Origin: Hondaea fermentalgiana
Lineage: Eukaryota > Sar > Bigyra > Thraustochytrida > Thraustochytriidae
Length of the DNA stretch: 57,148 nucleotides
NCBI GenBank assembly: GCA_014084085.1
Contig: NPFB01000170.1
Location: forward strand, 72,549-129,696
Reading direction: 5' to 3'
This document shows positions 12,901 to 25,475 of this stretch, one piece after another. Within the stretch, counting starts at the first letter, position 1. Each line of letters opens with the position of its first letter. The notes below the pieces were generated by a model. It was not told the DNA's origin, did no database searches, and was given only the letters and a program-made list of their open reading frames with translations. The position numbers and the translations under genes were made by a program.

Positions 12901-15900
12901 GACTGCTCGAGGCTCGCACGGGCGTTTACTTTCGGAGGAGACACCAATGGGCCTTATTGGCAGGGCAAGTCGTTAAATTGGCAATGCGCCTCGAGCAGCT
13001 CTACGCGACGAATGAGGCTATTGAGCATGAAAAGGACCAAAGCCTTCTCGAGCTCTGTCCCCGGGAAGAGTGGCTAACCGAGCAAAAGCACGGGCGCGTT
13101 CCCTTGACACGAGCTGCCGTGCTGAATCGTCTTCGGCGCATTGCTTGCTTCATTCCAGCGTACGAACAATTGCATCAGGAGATCGCGAATTGCCAGCTTG
13201 ACCGCAACGCCCATCTGAAACCAATACCCTTTGAGGTCCTCGGGGGTGTTGGCTCTTACAAGGATTTCTTTTCGGGGCTCGCCGCCTTCGAGACCCCGCT
13301 CTCATACGCCGCGACCAGCAAGTTCTTTACGGACATGTTCGAAGGGTGCACGGAGGCGGCCAAACCTAAAAAGCTTGCTTCGTTCACTCGAAAACCTGAG
13401 GACTTTGACCTGGCTGTCTCGGTTCGAGGCATTGACATGAAAATCTTTGTTTCAGATGTTCCTTCGAGGCGCGCTGCGCAGAGCGCCGCGGCGCATGCGC
13501 AGACAACGACCACAAACGGAGGTGCGGCAGCGACCAGGACGACGGCAGCAGCAGCGACAACGACAACAACAAGCTCGCGACAGGAGCTGCGGGAAGCCAT
13601 CTCACCCAGCCTGTCCCGGATGGGTAAGGAGTGGTACACGATGACAGTGGTGCCGGCCAAGTTGCTTTGTCTGGACTGTGCTTTCGCCGGGACGATTGTC
13701 TCCGTGCACAAAGTTGTGACCGACAACAAAGCCTGGGCGGCTGCCCATTCCGCCAAAAGTGGTGGCGGTGGTGGTCTGCGCGGCGATGACGATGGCCTCC
13801 TACCTTGGCGATTCGACATCGAGTTTAACATTTCTGCCAAGACAGACCGTACGTGGCTATCTCTTTCTCCAGAAATTCTGCGCGCGGTTAGCGCAGCGCG
13901 AGCTGTTGGTCATCAGGCCGATGCAGTGCTGTCTGACTATTACAAGCGGCGTCTCTTTGCAATGAGCATGCACGCCCGCGAGGAGAGCAGAATTCTATAC
14001 AACGAAGATATCGCCCACATTGAGGGGTTGGACCCTTTTCGAGCCGTGAGCAACCTGCACAAGCACGATCATGCTTCACTCACGGATCGAGGGATGGCAC
14101 GAACGCGCAAATTCCGCCATGTTGCTTCCAAATCCGCAGATCTCAATGTGCCCATCACGGAAGCCCGCGATGGTTTCAAGTTTAGCGCCGGAAGTACTCA
14201 GACCAAAAATATGAGCGGGGCGTCCAAAACGGGGGGCTTTGGCGCTATTGGTGAATTGGATCAGGACTATTATACGATACGCACCCGTGGGCACGCGGCG
14301 AGCGTAAGTTCTGCAGGCATGGAGACACGGTCGAACGAGTCAGCACGCCGTCGCGGGTCCGCCATACCGGGTATTATGCACCCGCTGCATCGCCAGGGGC
14401 ACGGAAGTCCGTTTTTGCGCCCCGAGACCGGCGGGGTGGACGTCCCGCGTTTTTCGCTTGGACCGAACGCCAGTAGCCAGAGTGGCGGGGCTGCAGGAGG
14501 CGAATATTCTTCGTTTGGGGTGGGAAGTGGTGTACCCCGCTTCAACGAGTTTGGCCACGGACCTGTGCCCGAGGCGCAAGGTCCGATGGCCTACGAGACC
14601 ATGGAAGACCACGACGATGACGAAGCGAAGCAAGATCTTGCAGACCTACCTAATGCGACAGCCTTGACATCGGAACAAGTCTCGGTGTTTTTCACGACGA
14701 CCATTGAGGAGATTGATGCAGAGGTACAATCTTCGGCGACGCTGCTGAGCCAGAAGGCTGTGATGGCGGACGATACGCGAGCCGTTGTCCAATTTCGCGA
14801 CTTTACCTTCGGCTGGAGCCGCTTTAGTAGCGTGCTTACGCGACGGACAGAACGGGCCATGCTCGAGGATGACCACCAGGAAAAGAATGGGACGAACAAT
14901 GTCCTTGGCGTCGGTTCTCCTCAAGGAAGCTCAGGACTTCGTGGTCGCCTGCGAGACTTTTTGCTGCTCGACATCGCCGAGTGCACGGGTAAAATTGTTG
15001 GGCCTCGTCGTTCGTGGTCAAGGGCATCCTCGGCGTCGCCAGAACGCCCAATCAAGTTATGGGAAATTAAGGGGGTCTTGCGAGGTTTATCCGCAAATCT
15101 GATGTTGGCGGTGGCGACTTCGCGGGTCAGCCAAGGCATTGGGGACGAACTTCTCACAGACGTGCGGCTGATTCTAGGCTCAGAGGAGGGTTCTGGTAAG
15201 GTGCCTCTGCATGCGATCGACCATGCGCGCCTGCACGAGCTCGTCGATGATTGGGCCGTCGCCTACAAAGATGCCTCAGAGCGCTGGAAGGCATTTGCGC
15301 GGGTCGCAAGCGTCGAGCAACCGATGTCCGCGAGGTCACCGTCAACCGCTTTTGTCTCACACCCGCATCTTAATGGCGCAGTCGGGTCTCCTGCCTCTCG
15401 GCCGACTTCTAGCCGAGAGGGCTTTGCGCATGCCTCCGGCTGGCCCAAGGGCGAGGCATCAAGTCATCAGTCCAGGTCAGCGCAGCGACGACGGAGTCGG
15501 AGAACGTCCATCAAAGACCGCCTCGAAGACCTTGCCAACAAGACCTCTGTCTTGGACGACGACGCGAGTGGTATCGTCAAAGTTCGGTATGCGGTGGTCG
15601 TTCGTATGCGGAAGCTGGCATCTGCGATCCAGCCGCATTCCAAGTTGATCATGTCGTATGAAATGGAGAGCATCACCCTCGAGATGCGCAACAAGCAAGA
15701 CGGGCGCCTCGACGCCCAGCTTCATCTTGGAAAAAGCTTTGTCGGCTTTGACAAGCGGCGACGCGGCTTCGATTCCGATGCGGGTAGCCGCGCGAGCGGG
15801 ATGGACGGCGAGCGCGGCCCATTTCCCGAGCTCTCGTTTGAACAGTCGCTTCCATGTGTTTGGATTCACGCGTCGCTTGGAGCCTCGAAACGTCGATTGC

Positions 15901-18900
15901 CGGTGACGACCAAAACGGGCGCGCGAGACGCCGAAGACGCCTCGACGGTAACGCGTCGCGAGGCGCTTCATTCCCGCGATGAAGAAGAAGACTTGGGATT
16001 TGTGGACTCGACGCCAGCAATGGGCAAGCCGAGACACCGCAAGTCGAACAGCTTGGAGAGTCTGAGCATGATGTCGGACATTGGATCGCGCCATGAGAGC
16101 GTGATTGCTCCTGTAAAGGTCCCAGGTCTTTCGCAGCATGTGCATGACAAAGAAGATGACAAGGAATTGGTGCTAAGGCTTCGTGTTGTGGTGGAACCTA
16201 TTCGTAATACCTTCACACCAGACATTGTCGAGCAATTTCTCGTTCTCCAAACGGGTCTTGCGAGCGAAATCAATATGCTTTTGGCGACCGTTTCGCGGGT
16301 ATCGGCACGCTTCGCGAAGTCGACGCGGTCCAGACGTGTCAAGAGGCGTGCGCGCGCACGGGCCAGAAATAAGCGCGCGCAACAGGTCACGAGAGCTTCA
16401 GCGGATTCTTCACGCAAAGAACCGGACGACGAGGCAGCAGGAAATATGCGACGCCGTAGTGGTGACTATGGTGCGCGGCGGCCGCCTTTGCATGTTGACA
16501 CAGGTTCCCGTTTTTCGGACCGTCAACGAAGTTCTCGAAACGGTGTGGACGGCAGCAGCAGCAGTAGCAGGCCGGATCCGAGGAGAAGGTTCGAGGCATC
16601 AAGGGAGCCCATTTTTGACGAGGTGGTGCATCAACATACGCGGCCGATGCGCTATGCGCTCATATTCATGCTCGGAGGCGTTTCGCTGACCGCTCTTTCT
16701 GACGAAGAGGAGAATCGAAAGATTGCGCGCAAGCCATTTGCGCAAATCAACACAGGCAAGTTCGAGCTCTTGGTGAAGTCGGGGCTCGCTTCAGACTTTG
16801 CGGCTCCCCCACAAGGGCGGGCCGACTCTGGCGTCTTTGTCGTTCCGAAACAAAAGGATGTTGTCTGGTTCGCCACGGTGAATTTTCGCGGCCTCCAAAT
16901 TTCTCTCAAACGCAACACGCGACGCGTACAAGGCGCGGTCCTCTTTGACGCCAGGACAGACCTGAAGATGCTATATGATCCGAGGTCTTCAGCTCGAAAG
17001 GTTCCTGTTGCGAAGTCCGAGGACGAATTTGGGGTCAACCAGGCTGCCTTGAATCAGACATGCACAGTGACCATCAACAATACGCGCATCGAGTTGGAGC
17101 CCGGGTTCTTTGATTCTGGTCAGATGCTCACGGACGAGTATGTTCAGGCCCTTCGCATGTACCGATACATGCGCGCCAATGAGAATACGGCGGCTCCCGT
17201 CACCGCACGACCGCCTGCATCAGGAGCAGAGGCCATCTCAGAGAGTATTGAGCAGATGGATCGCTATGTCCAACTCGTCTGGAAGAATGTTCGAGATCCC
17301 ATCCGCTCTGAGCTCAAGGATAGGCGAAGGTACATGACGGCATTGCGGCAATTGGCGATCAACGTGGGTATCGACAACACGTTAATCCTTCTCCCCTTTC
17401 AGACGCTTCGCAACACGCCAGCGACGGGTGTGCTTTTTGTGGAGGAAGTGCGCTGCCGAGCGTACGTAAAGAACCTCGTAACAGCGCTTTTCGAGGATCA
17501 TTCCGAGGCCAGAACAGCAAGCGATGCTCTTCAGCATCAGCAGTCCTCGCCATTGGAGTCTGCTGGGAAAGGAGGGGCAACAGGTAGACACGGAGGCGTA
17601 CAAAATGTGGCAGGAGGGGAACCTTTGCAGCATCCCTCGTCTCCTTCCGCGAAACATCCGGGAACGGCACTTTCGCATCGCAAACAGAGTTCGCTTGTCG
17701 GATCTCTCCTCTGTGGTGAAATTCAGCTGTGCGTATCTTCGGATTCTCGCGCAATTGCCAGTCTTGGTCTTGATGCAAACCATGACGGCAGTAGTTCTGT
17801 CGTGAATGCGTCGTCTGGAGACATGGCAGGGCATCATCTCGCTTCTCTTTCGACCTCATCTTCCTCGTCCACGACATCTTCGTTGAACTCCTCAGCGCAG
17901 CCTCAGTCAGTTCCGCCAGTTTCGGCGCAGCAGACAACGTCAGCCACGACTAGCGCTGGAAGATCCAAGAGCGAGGTTCACGAAGATCTTGTGAGCATTG
18001 TCCGTGCAGCGTACGCCTCGAGTCCAATTCGCGGACGCATACCTATGGTGACATGCTCGGTGGGCGGAAGAGGCCTGAGCGAGGAGGTGAAGCTAACGAT
18101 CACTTCAACTGTGGCTGGGCCTGATACCTTTATAAGCATTGGCCGGATGCCCTTGCTCGCCGGTCTCGTCGCGACCCATTTTTCAAGCAAGCCGCAAGGC
18201 GCTGGGAGCCAGCAACCAAGCGCGAGTCGGCAAGAGTCCCAGATGTCGCACGCAGACGGTGGCGCGCTAGACGTGGACGAGGGAACGCTCCCCAGCTGGC
18301 ACAAGTTGCGCCCTCGAACGACAAAGCTGGAAGTTTCGATGCGCATTCTCGAGGGCCCCGGTTTGCTGTTCGGAACGGAGTCGGAGCAACTGCAACGCAT
18401 ATCTCTTCCTTCGGTCTCCTCGACGCTCTTACTCGAACGCTCGTGGGAGGAGAGCTCGTGGACCGCTGGCGCTGGGGAAGCCGGAGAAGATGGCGCGGGC
18501 CGAGCAAGAAGCCACACGGTCGGGTCGCGACGACGCGCGTCTTCGGCCTCTTCGCCTCTGCATATGATGCACGCAAGCTCCCGGAATGCTCGGTCTGCCT
18601 CGGAAGGCGGACACGAGGATGTGATCTCATCATGCGAGGTCGGGGCCTTTTACGAGGCCAGGTCGGATCTCAAGGCTAAAGTAGAAATTCGCGTGCCGGA
18701 ATTCCACGTGACGCCGCTCTTGTTGCAGATTATGCAACATTTCGCGCAAGACCTTACGGAGCATCGATGTTCTGCTCCAAGCTTTGGAGCGAGCGGGCGC
18801 GCGGCGGGGGGAAGATATTGCGGTGAAACGCAACAAGAAGAGCAGCGGCACCAGACGCAGCAGCAACGCGGGGCGAATAACACCTCATTTGATTCGGATG

Positions 18901-21728
18901 CTGAAGAGGGCATATCCCTGGAGGATAAGACACACTGCCGGGCCTACGATGAAGCTGACGCTCAGAGTCAGGGAGGGGAGACGGTTGGCTCGAAAGGATC
19001 TAATGACGAGACCCCGACGCACCTGCGCGGTAATTTGAGCTGGAACGTACACTTTCAGGTGCACCCGTTTCAGACCGTATCGAAATTTGGCGCGCTGAGT
19101 ACGGGCGATGACGTGGATGCAGTCGTTGGCGTGACAAGGGGCATTGAGGTGTCGTGGAGCTCGGGAATGATGCGCATGCGCGAGGATGATGAGGAAGCGG
19201 ATCAGTTTGTGCTCGAGTGTCTGAGCGTTTGCGTCCCGGAAGTAGAAATGGTCATCAATCGCGCGTCACACTTTTCCAAGGGCACACTGCATGCGATCCA
19301 GGCTCAGGTTAATCGCGCGCACGGACTCATGCAATTGCCTGTAGTGGTGTCCATGGTCGATGTGGAGCGTGTCCATGTAGATGCAAGCATTTGGAGCATT
19401 GATAAATTGTATGGTCTTCAATACGGGTGGCAGAGGGACTGGGCTGAAGCGGAGGCGCGTCTCGCGAAAGCACGTCTCGCAAAGGCGCTGGTTCGATCAG
19501 AGGCCTCTGTCGGCGCATCGTCAACGGCGTCGCATGCGGCGGTGAGTCCTCAGGACCGAAGCGCGCCGGGCGTCTCTGCAATGCACGGCAGCCACCACGA
19601 GGTATCGTCAAGACCTGCAGGCGAAGTGGCACCGCTTTCCCCCCGAGAAGGCGACCCAGAGAGCGACATGGATGACGATTTGCTGTTGGGAACGCTTGCT
19701 GCGGAAAGGCGTAAGCCGCTCGCGACGATGATGATCCAAACGCGCGTGGGAAGCGTGGACGCCTTGGTTGATCTTGGCATGCTGCACTCGAAGATGCGAT
19801 TTCTGACGGTAGGATTGGCGGGTCGATACTTTCAGCCAGAGAAACAGGCAGATGAGACGGAGGTGGAGACGACTCATCTGTATTTTGAGACGCGGTCGGT
19901 GATGACGCAATTCGATGGGCGTCTTGAGGGCGGTATGCGTCTGGACACAGGCATGGTGGTTCATTTGATGCGTGATTCGCAAAACATGCCGCCGCTCGAG
20001 GACCTCTTGAACCACCCGTCTTACATTTCAGCCAACGAGTTCAAGCGCTATCAGGAGAGTGGACCAGCGCCCGCAAAGGAGTGGCAGCGGTGGATGCGGC
20101 GAAAGCGCGCTTTGAACCACTGTGTGTTTCGCTTGCGTGATCGACTCTGCGCGCAAATGGCCTTGGTCTTTGGAAACGACGCCACCCGCCAGCGCACGAT
20201 GCTCTTTGTTCTTGATGCATTGGACTTTTCGGTCTACATTTCAGAGGTGATCCCAGATAACAACGTTTGCACGCAACTCGTGTCGATCTACTCTTCGTCG
20301 CTGGACCTTCATTCCTCGAGCGAGATGGTACCGATTTTGGTCAAACTCATGAACACTATGCGCGAGCAAATTACGGATGCGCGACGTGCAACGCGGCCCA
20401 AGTTCTTTTCCGAGGAGCGACAGCGGCATCATTCGCAGGCCGATGGCGAAATTACACGCCAAGAAGCGCCTCTTGTCGATACACGTGGGGCGGATGAGGA
20501 AGATGCGGCAACGATGCGCTCGCTCAAGGCCGTGGGCACAATCTACTTTGAGATTGGTCGATTCGAAGTCTCTGTGGTGCACGGTGTCCTCAACGATGTG
20601 CGGCGGTCTGCGGCAGCAGGGGTGGCGATTGACAAGTCGGCGAAATTCTCCCTCGAGGTGGAAAAGCGCCGCCAAACGATTGTCCGCGAGCTTGTGGTAG
20701 AGCTACACGGGAACTGCGATGTGGTCCGCTTCCAAAAGCTCTTGGTCAAGTCGGATCTCTCTGAAGAGCTCTTTGGGTCCCCGCCTTCGCCTCCAGATCT
20801 TTCGCGATCGCCGCCTTCCGTCACAACGTCGTCGTCCGCGACGAGACGACAAGGCGGTCTCGAGGCGTACGACGCGAATGACGCGGCGTCGTCTCAAACC
20901 GGCAAAGCACAGCAACTGCACGATCAGAGGCGGCGACCTACCTTTGGGTCGTCCTCCTTTGGTGCTGGGGCTTCCACGCGCATGAACGAGGTCGACGCTG
21001 CGAGCGTCGGCGGTAGCTCTCGAGCTTCTGGAGATGGCCCCGATGGTGGCGCGGAGGCCTTGCGAGGTGCTCGCCAAGGTCCTGTGCAGACCGCTGGTGC
21101 TGATCCAGGTGGTCTTCCTGGATTAGAGTCGAGGCGACACCAAAAGGGTCGCAAGCGTGTTCGCGGCATCTTTGGTTTCCCGCCTCTTAAGCTGCGCATG
21201 GAAACCTTGCAGAATCTCATCTCGCCGGATCGCAGTCTCACACAGGGCAAGCTCGGACGGGGTCAAAAACATTTTCATCTGGTCCCGGCGGTTGACTACG
21301 TTTTTCGGAGCGAATTCATGGGTCCACTCAACACAACGACAGACATTCGCGACTTGACCTACCTGCGCGAGATTGCGCAGTCATGTACGCGAAGTTGGGC
21401 CGGACGCGCGCCACATTCAGGCTCTGAGTCGTCGAGTAATACGGAGGGAGCCGGCATCGAGGTACCGGGGCCGACCGAGCCAAGCGATTCGCGTCGTGCA
21501 TTCAAGCCGAACACGAATGAGCGCGAACCGTTTGTATTTAACCCGCAGGTGTCGGTGCTTGGAGACGCGACGACCATTGCGCTCAATCTCGCCATGTCGC
21601 AGTTGGATCTGAATAAAGACACTCTGCCAGAAAAGACGCACATCCTTTTGACGGACAATTTGGAAATTGTCCTTGCGGCAGTGCACGACGGACTTCGAGG
21701 TATGGATCGTGCCTTTGGTGATCGTTGA
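1980..21728 (+). CDS. Giant bridge-like lipid transfer protein, BLTP1/KIAA1109/Tweek/Csf1 type
   Basis: One uninterrupted frame encodes 6582 residues. Family members are ER-anchored hydrophobic grooves that carry lipids between membranes at contact sites. The assignment rests on both ends. A membrane helix at about 131-155 is followed by the family start block at about 180-222 (ISSLRIALVGGRVTFEELEY, then MHLRIVEGGISLLWWR), and then a segment containing GVELSIFNNVEKFNAIEKF. The last 60 residues hold the family C-terminal block (FNPQVSVLGDATTIALNLAM). Residues 1-32 look like a cleavable signal peptide. Residues 33-130 form a putative lumenal head with eight cysteines. A C2-like segment lies at about 2272-2370. 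Long Asp, Ser, Gln/Arg and Val-Asp tracts are probably disordered loops that add length over the roughly 5000-residue animal proteins. I see no frameshift. The family call is strong; the domain limits are estimates by eye. Confidence 0.88.
3893..3943 (+). repeat. In-frame GAC/GAT microsatellite coding for poly-Asp
   Basis: A run of about 17 GAC/GAT codons encodes a nearly uninterrupted aspartate tract inside the giant lipid-transfer ORF. It lies in a long hydrophilic insertion between conserved groove segments, so length changes are probably tolerated. Confidence 0.9.
4507..4584 (+). repeat. In-frame GAC/GAA/CAA/AGAGAA low-complexity tract
   Basis: Successive short triplet runs encode Asp, Glu, Gln, alternating Arg-Glu and again Asp within the giant ORF. 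They mark another disordered, highly charged loop. Confidence 0.85.
10618..10650 (+). repeat. Second in-frame poly-Asp microsatellite
   Basis: About nine GAC/GAT codons form a second aspartate tract in the giant ORF. A Ser-rich stretch built of TCG/TCC/TCA codons follows at about 10990-11160. Confidence 0.9.
11732..11767 (+). repeat. GTGGAT hexamer repeat coding for Val-Asp
   Basis: Tandem GTGGAT units, decaying to GCGGAT, encode alternating Val-Asp then Ala-Asp in the giant ORF. The hexamer keeps the reading frame, which fits expansion by replication slippage. Confidence 0.9.
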
Positions 21729-22230
21729 AAATGCCACCCTCCCTTCTTCCCCGAAAGAAACGAATGAGAACTGTAAAATGATTTTCTTGTTCTTGCGAGC
21801 AGGCCAACTAGGATTTGTCAGGTGTACGATGTCACGTTGGAAAGCTTTTTTTTTCTTTTTCTCCTTCATGAAAATGCGCGCAAGTCAAGGTCTCCAGGCT
21901 TGTTGATTCATGGAAGAGCACCTCTGTCCAACCCTATTTGACAATGTTGCAGCTCAACTCGAGCGGAACAACATGATTCTTGCTCTCTCTCTCTCTCTTT
22001 ATGTGTGTTGGGCGTGAAGACCGCTTCTGAAGCGCAGGCCTAAACAATCGATTTCGCACGGGACGCATCGATTCGTACAGTCTCAGACATCACGAAGGCT
22101 GTGTTTGGGGTGGTTAAGAGCTTGGGTCGCCGTTTGCGCCACAGCGAGAGACACCCTTCCATTCACAACTTTTTGCAAAGCAAGACACTGTGTACGTTCT
22201 TTTGGTGTGAGACATAGACTTTGGAAAGAC
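21729..22230. other. Convergent intergenic region between BLTP1-like and IFT70 genes
   Basis: Two 3' ends face each other across 502 bp, so this should hold both untranslated ends and both polyadenylation sites. It contains a T-rich stretch at about 21847-21862 and a short CT microsatellite at 21983-21997. I see no gene. Confidence 0.5.
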
Positions 22231-24297
22231 TTAGTCCATGAGCTTGAGGAACATCTTTTTGAGAAGTCTTGCTTCGTGTGAAACGTTGTGAATAGCAGGA
22301 TCGACATTCGCCTCGGGTCCAGACTCGATCACCGTGGGCACGTTTTTGCCGTGCTTGTCGGCGGCGTCGAGGAAATCGATAATTTCGCGATAAGAGGCGT
22401 CGGGAAGCATCATCATGTGTTTGGAAAGTGTCTCTGCGAGTGCAAGGAAGCAGCGTTTTGCGTAGAACCATGTGTCCGTGCCGAGTTTCTTGTCATATGG
22501 CTCGAGACTCTTGATAATGCGCGAGATGCCAAACTCCATGTTGCCCTTGCTGCAGTAGAGGTTGCCAATGACAAGATTGACGATGCAAAGGTGGAAGCAT
22601 TGTTTGTCGGGGTCCTCGGCAGCGACTCGCTCTTCCTCCTTTTCGATGCGGCGCATGAGGTCCTCGGCGCGCTCGTTTTGAGAGGTCATGATGTAAGCGA
22701 CGCAGAGGTTGGCGAGGACGATGGCAGTGACGTCTAGGATGGAGCCCGTCGAATAGGAGGCCGGATTGACCGCCGAGGTGGCAGAAGCTGTCGACCCAGC
22801 TGCGGAAGAAGACGCCTTGACAATTGGTTCGTAAAAGTGAATGGCCTGCTTGAATTTGCCTTGCATGAAGAAGACATGGGCGACGTTGAGCTTCCAGACA
22901 GGGTGCTCGGAGCAAAATTCGGAGCTTTGGCGGAAGATCTTTTCCACCATAGCATAGTGTTCGCGTTCCCAATAGATGCGGGCGAGAGCCATGAGCACGG
23001 GAATGTATCGCTCGAGGGCCTGGTCGTACTCTGCAAGAGCGGTGCGCACGGCGTCGCTCTCACGATTGGTCCTGGAGTCTTGAATGTTCTTGGTGAGCTT
23101 GCGCAAGGTCTCGACATGCTTCTTGGCGAGGTCATCGTATTTGCGAAAGGCCTCTTCCGGAGAGGTCTCGGTCATGATGGTAGCATCCAGAAAATCGTAG
23201 AGCTCGGGGGAGAGCAGCTTGAACGTGAGGTGGGTATGCTCGGCCAAGACGTCTGCGGCAATGCCGTAAAGCGAGTTCTTGCAGTAAAGAAGAAGAAGGT
23301 TGCCAAAGGTCTGCGGTGGGTGCGGCGGGTTGTCCAGGAGAAAGTTAAGCTTGCGGCAGCCAGGAGCAAAGTCCTGATCAATGTTCATGAGCGCCTGATT
23401 GTGCAGGGTGACGGGGTCCAGCTCCCCTTCAGATCGAGGAGGCATGTCGTTGAGCGCCTCGCGGGCAGCGTCCAAGTTACCAGCGGGCTTCATAGAGTAC
23501 TCGATAGCGGCCTTGAGGTTGAATGCTTCGACGAGGGCAGTCTCATGTAAGACCTGCGAGTTTCCGACGCTACGCACGTCAATGCCATCCGCGTTGCTGC
23601 CAACACCGAGTTCCGGGTGCTCTCGCACGCCACGCTCGATGATTTCGGCAACGTGCTTGAGCGCTGGCCCAAATTCGCCCTTTTGGTAGTGGCAAAGGGC
23701 AATGTTGTGCGCGAGGCTGGCCTGAAAGCCAAGCGTGTTCATGGCCTCTTGAAACTTTTCGCGGGCTTCTTCGAACTTTCCTTCCTTGTACGCGATGCAG
23801 GCATGGCAAACAATGGTTTCCGGATCATCGGCAAGACACTGATCGGCAAGGGACTCGCAGGCGCGGAGATCGTTTTGTTCGTACTTAATGGACGCCTGAA
23901 GCATGACCATGCGCTGCGTGTACTGGGGATCGTCCACCTGAAAGCAGGCGCGTGTGGCCTCGGGGTAAAGTCCGGCCTTGTAAAGGGACTGGGCAAAGTA
24001 GATGCGGTACTCTTGGACGTCTGGAAAGAGCTTGGTGAGCTGCTCGTACATGCGCACGGCATTGGGGTAATCCTGGAGCATGTAGTACGAGTACGCGAGG
24101 AGAGAGAGGGCTGCTCTGCTTCTCGGGAAGTTCTGAAGCTCTAGCGCAAGCTTGTTAATTACTTCATCGTACTTTTTCTCCTTGAGCAAGCCGTAAATGA
24201 CCTCGGTGTAAGCGCCCTCGGCGATCTGATTGCCAAAGACCATGCCGCCGCCGCCATGGCTTGTGGCGAGCCCGCTTGACGTGTGCATGGTGGCCAT
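22231..24297 (-). CDS. IFT70: Intraflagellar transport protein 70 (TTC30/DYF-1/Fleer)
   Basis: This is an IFT-B complex subunit of 688 residues, close to the normal family length. IFT70 is a superhelix of tetratricopeptide repeats that wraps IFT52 and is needed to build the ciliary axoneme. The whole protein has TPR-type helix pairs, from YTEVIYGLLKEKKYDEVI near the N-terminus onward. The diagnostic middle block is DPVTLHNQALMNIDQDF followed by FGNLLLLYCKNSLYGIAADV. The C-terminal family block includes CHLCIVNLVIGNLYCSKGN and KKLGTDTWFYAKRCFLAL. A Ser/Ala-rich insert (SSSAAGSTASATSAVN) interrupts one late repeat. The frame opens at 24330, but the second Met at 24297 has a better context (AAAATGGCC), so I start there. 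It shows that the organism has, or recently had, cilia. It diverges from TIM21. Confidence 0.95.
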   Translation of the reverse strand: MATMHTSSGLATSHGGGGMVFGNQIAEGAYTEVIYGLLKEKKYDEVINKLALELQNFPRSRAALSLLAYSYYMLQDYPNAVRMYEQLTKLFPDVQEYRIYFAQSLYKAGLYPEATRACFQVDDPQYTQRMVMLQASIKYEQNDLRACESLADQCLADDPETIVCHACIAYKEGKFEEAREKFQEAMNTLGFQASLAHNIALCHYQKGEFGPALKHVAEIIERGVREHPELGVGSNADGIDVRSVGNSQVLHETALVEAFNLKAAIEYSMKPAGNLDAAREALNDMPPRSEGELDPVTLHNQALMNIDQDFAPGCRKLNFLLDNPPHPPQTFGNLLLLYCKNSLYGIAADVLAEHTHLTFKLLSPELYDFLDATIMTETSPEEAFRKYDDLAKKHVETLRKLTKNIQDSRTNRESDAVRTALAEYDQALERYIPVLMALARIYWEREHYAMVEKIFRQSSEFCSEHPVWKLNVAHVFFMQGKFKQAIHFYEPIVKASSSAAGSTASATSAVNPASYSTGSILDVTAIVLANLCVAYIMTSQNERAEDLMRRIEKEEERVAAEDPDKQCFHLCIVNLVIGNLYCSKGNMEFGISRIIKSLEPYDKKLGTDTWFYAKRCFLALAETLSKHMMMLPDASYREIIDFLDAADKHGKNVPTVIESGPEANVDPAIHNVSHEARLLKKMFLKLMD

Positions 24298-25475
24298 TTT
24301 CGTTGGTCTCTGTTTTGGTTTGCCACACACGCGAAAAGGGTCCGCCTTCTCGGTTGCGCGTGCTTAATTTTCTCGTTTGCTCTGGTAAATCAGCGCCGCA
24401 AGGAGTGAGAGCGAGAGCACCTCGCCTTTGTATGTGACCGTTGATCAAGTGACCGAAAAAGAAAAAGTGGTCTATTCACGATTGGCCAATTTTAAATTTG
24501 TGGAGCTACATTTGCGTTGCGCAAAAGGGGAAACCGTGTGAAACCGTAACGTTGCCGAACCGAATAATTGTATTTGGACAGTGACAGTAAATGAATGATG
24601 ATGCCTGGTGAGGGCGAACACCTGAGAGCGGTTTGTGGCTCGACATTTTTCCATGATCGAGGGCGGCGATTCGCATCGTAGATGACGACCGATGGCGGAT
24701 GTAGCGTGCAGATGAGAAGAAGTTCTTTTTCTGCTTGCAAACATCATCCCTCCCTCCCCTTACGTCGTGATGTTGGGACGTAATCTTTCTTTCGGCCTGT
24801 GGCATCTTTCGGGTCGCCGCCTCTTCACCTCTGTGCTCTTTCCTCGATTTCCCGCCGCAGCTTCTATTCCCAAACTTGTCTTCGATCTTCCTGAGAGCTT
24901 GACCGCAGCTAGCTTTGCGTGCAGTCAGTCATCCATCCGCGTCCTTCTCGAAATTGAAGAACTCCGCCAAAGCCCAGGATCCGCACCCCGGTGAGGTAAG
25001 TTCTCGCGCAGACTATACTCCGCGGCGCGCCCCTGCGCTTCCCCGACGCGCTCTCCGCGCCGCCGCTGCCCATCGCCAAGTCGCGGCCTCCAGCGCCGTC
25101 GGGTCGCCGGGCGACTTCGACGGCGCGGTCCACGACGCCTGCGATGAAGACAGCCAGCCAGCAGCAGGTCTGGCGTAGCCCGGCGTAAAGTAGGCCCATC
25201 GTATAGAGCACTGAAGGCGTCCGCCTGTGAGCGCATACTTCAGTATGCCGCGCGCGTATACTTCAGTGTACGCGCTGTCCAAGACCGCCACCGATGGGCG
25301 GCATAGAGGCGCAGGTCCTCGACACGATTGGCGAGTGGCCGCAGCAGCAGCAGCTCGAGAAGGCGGCGCGGCAGAGCCCGGTCGAGCAGGGCGCGAGCGA
25401 GCGGAGCGGGAGCGGGCGCGCGGGCTTGGACGCGGGCGTTGAGGCGGCGCGGGAGGCGAGCGAGCGCGCGGCGCG
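24298..25475. promoter_or_regulatory. Divergent upstream region of IFT70 and TIM21-like genes
   Basis: About 1.2 kb separates two outward-facing genes. The left half is AT-richer, the right half very GC-rich. I looked for a canonical RFX X-box (GTNRCC-N-RGYAAC) near IFT70 and found only a half site, GTTGCC, at about 24551. Two related palindromes lie at 25233-25275. The short open frames are not convincing. Confidence 0.4.
25233..25275. repeat. Pair of related palindromes sharing ATACTTCAGT
   Basis: The first palindrome is GCATACT-TC-AGTATGC (25233-25248) with 7 bp arms. The second is GCGCGTATACT-TC-AGTGTACGCGC in two halves (25252-25275), with 11-base arms containing a single T-G mismatch. 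Both share the core ATACTTCAGT at a spacing of about 22 bp. They lie about 200 bp before the putative TIM21 start, so they could be paired binding sites for a dimeric factor, but that is inference. Confidence 0.6.

Noticed and set aside
24298..24700. RFX X-box upstream of IFT70
   Set aside because: Only a GTTGCC half site is present; the paired RGYAAC half is missing at the required spacing.
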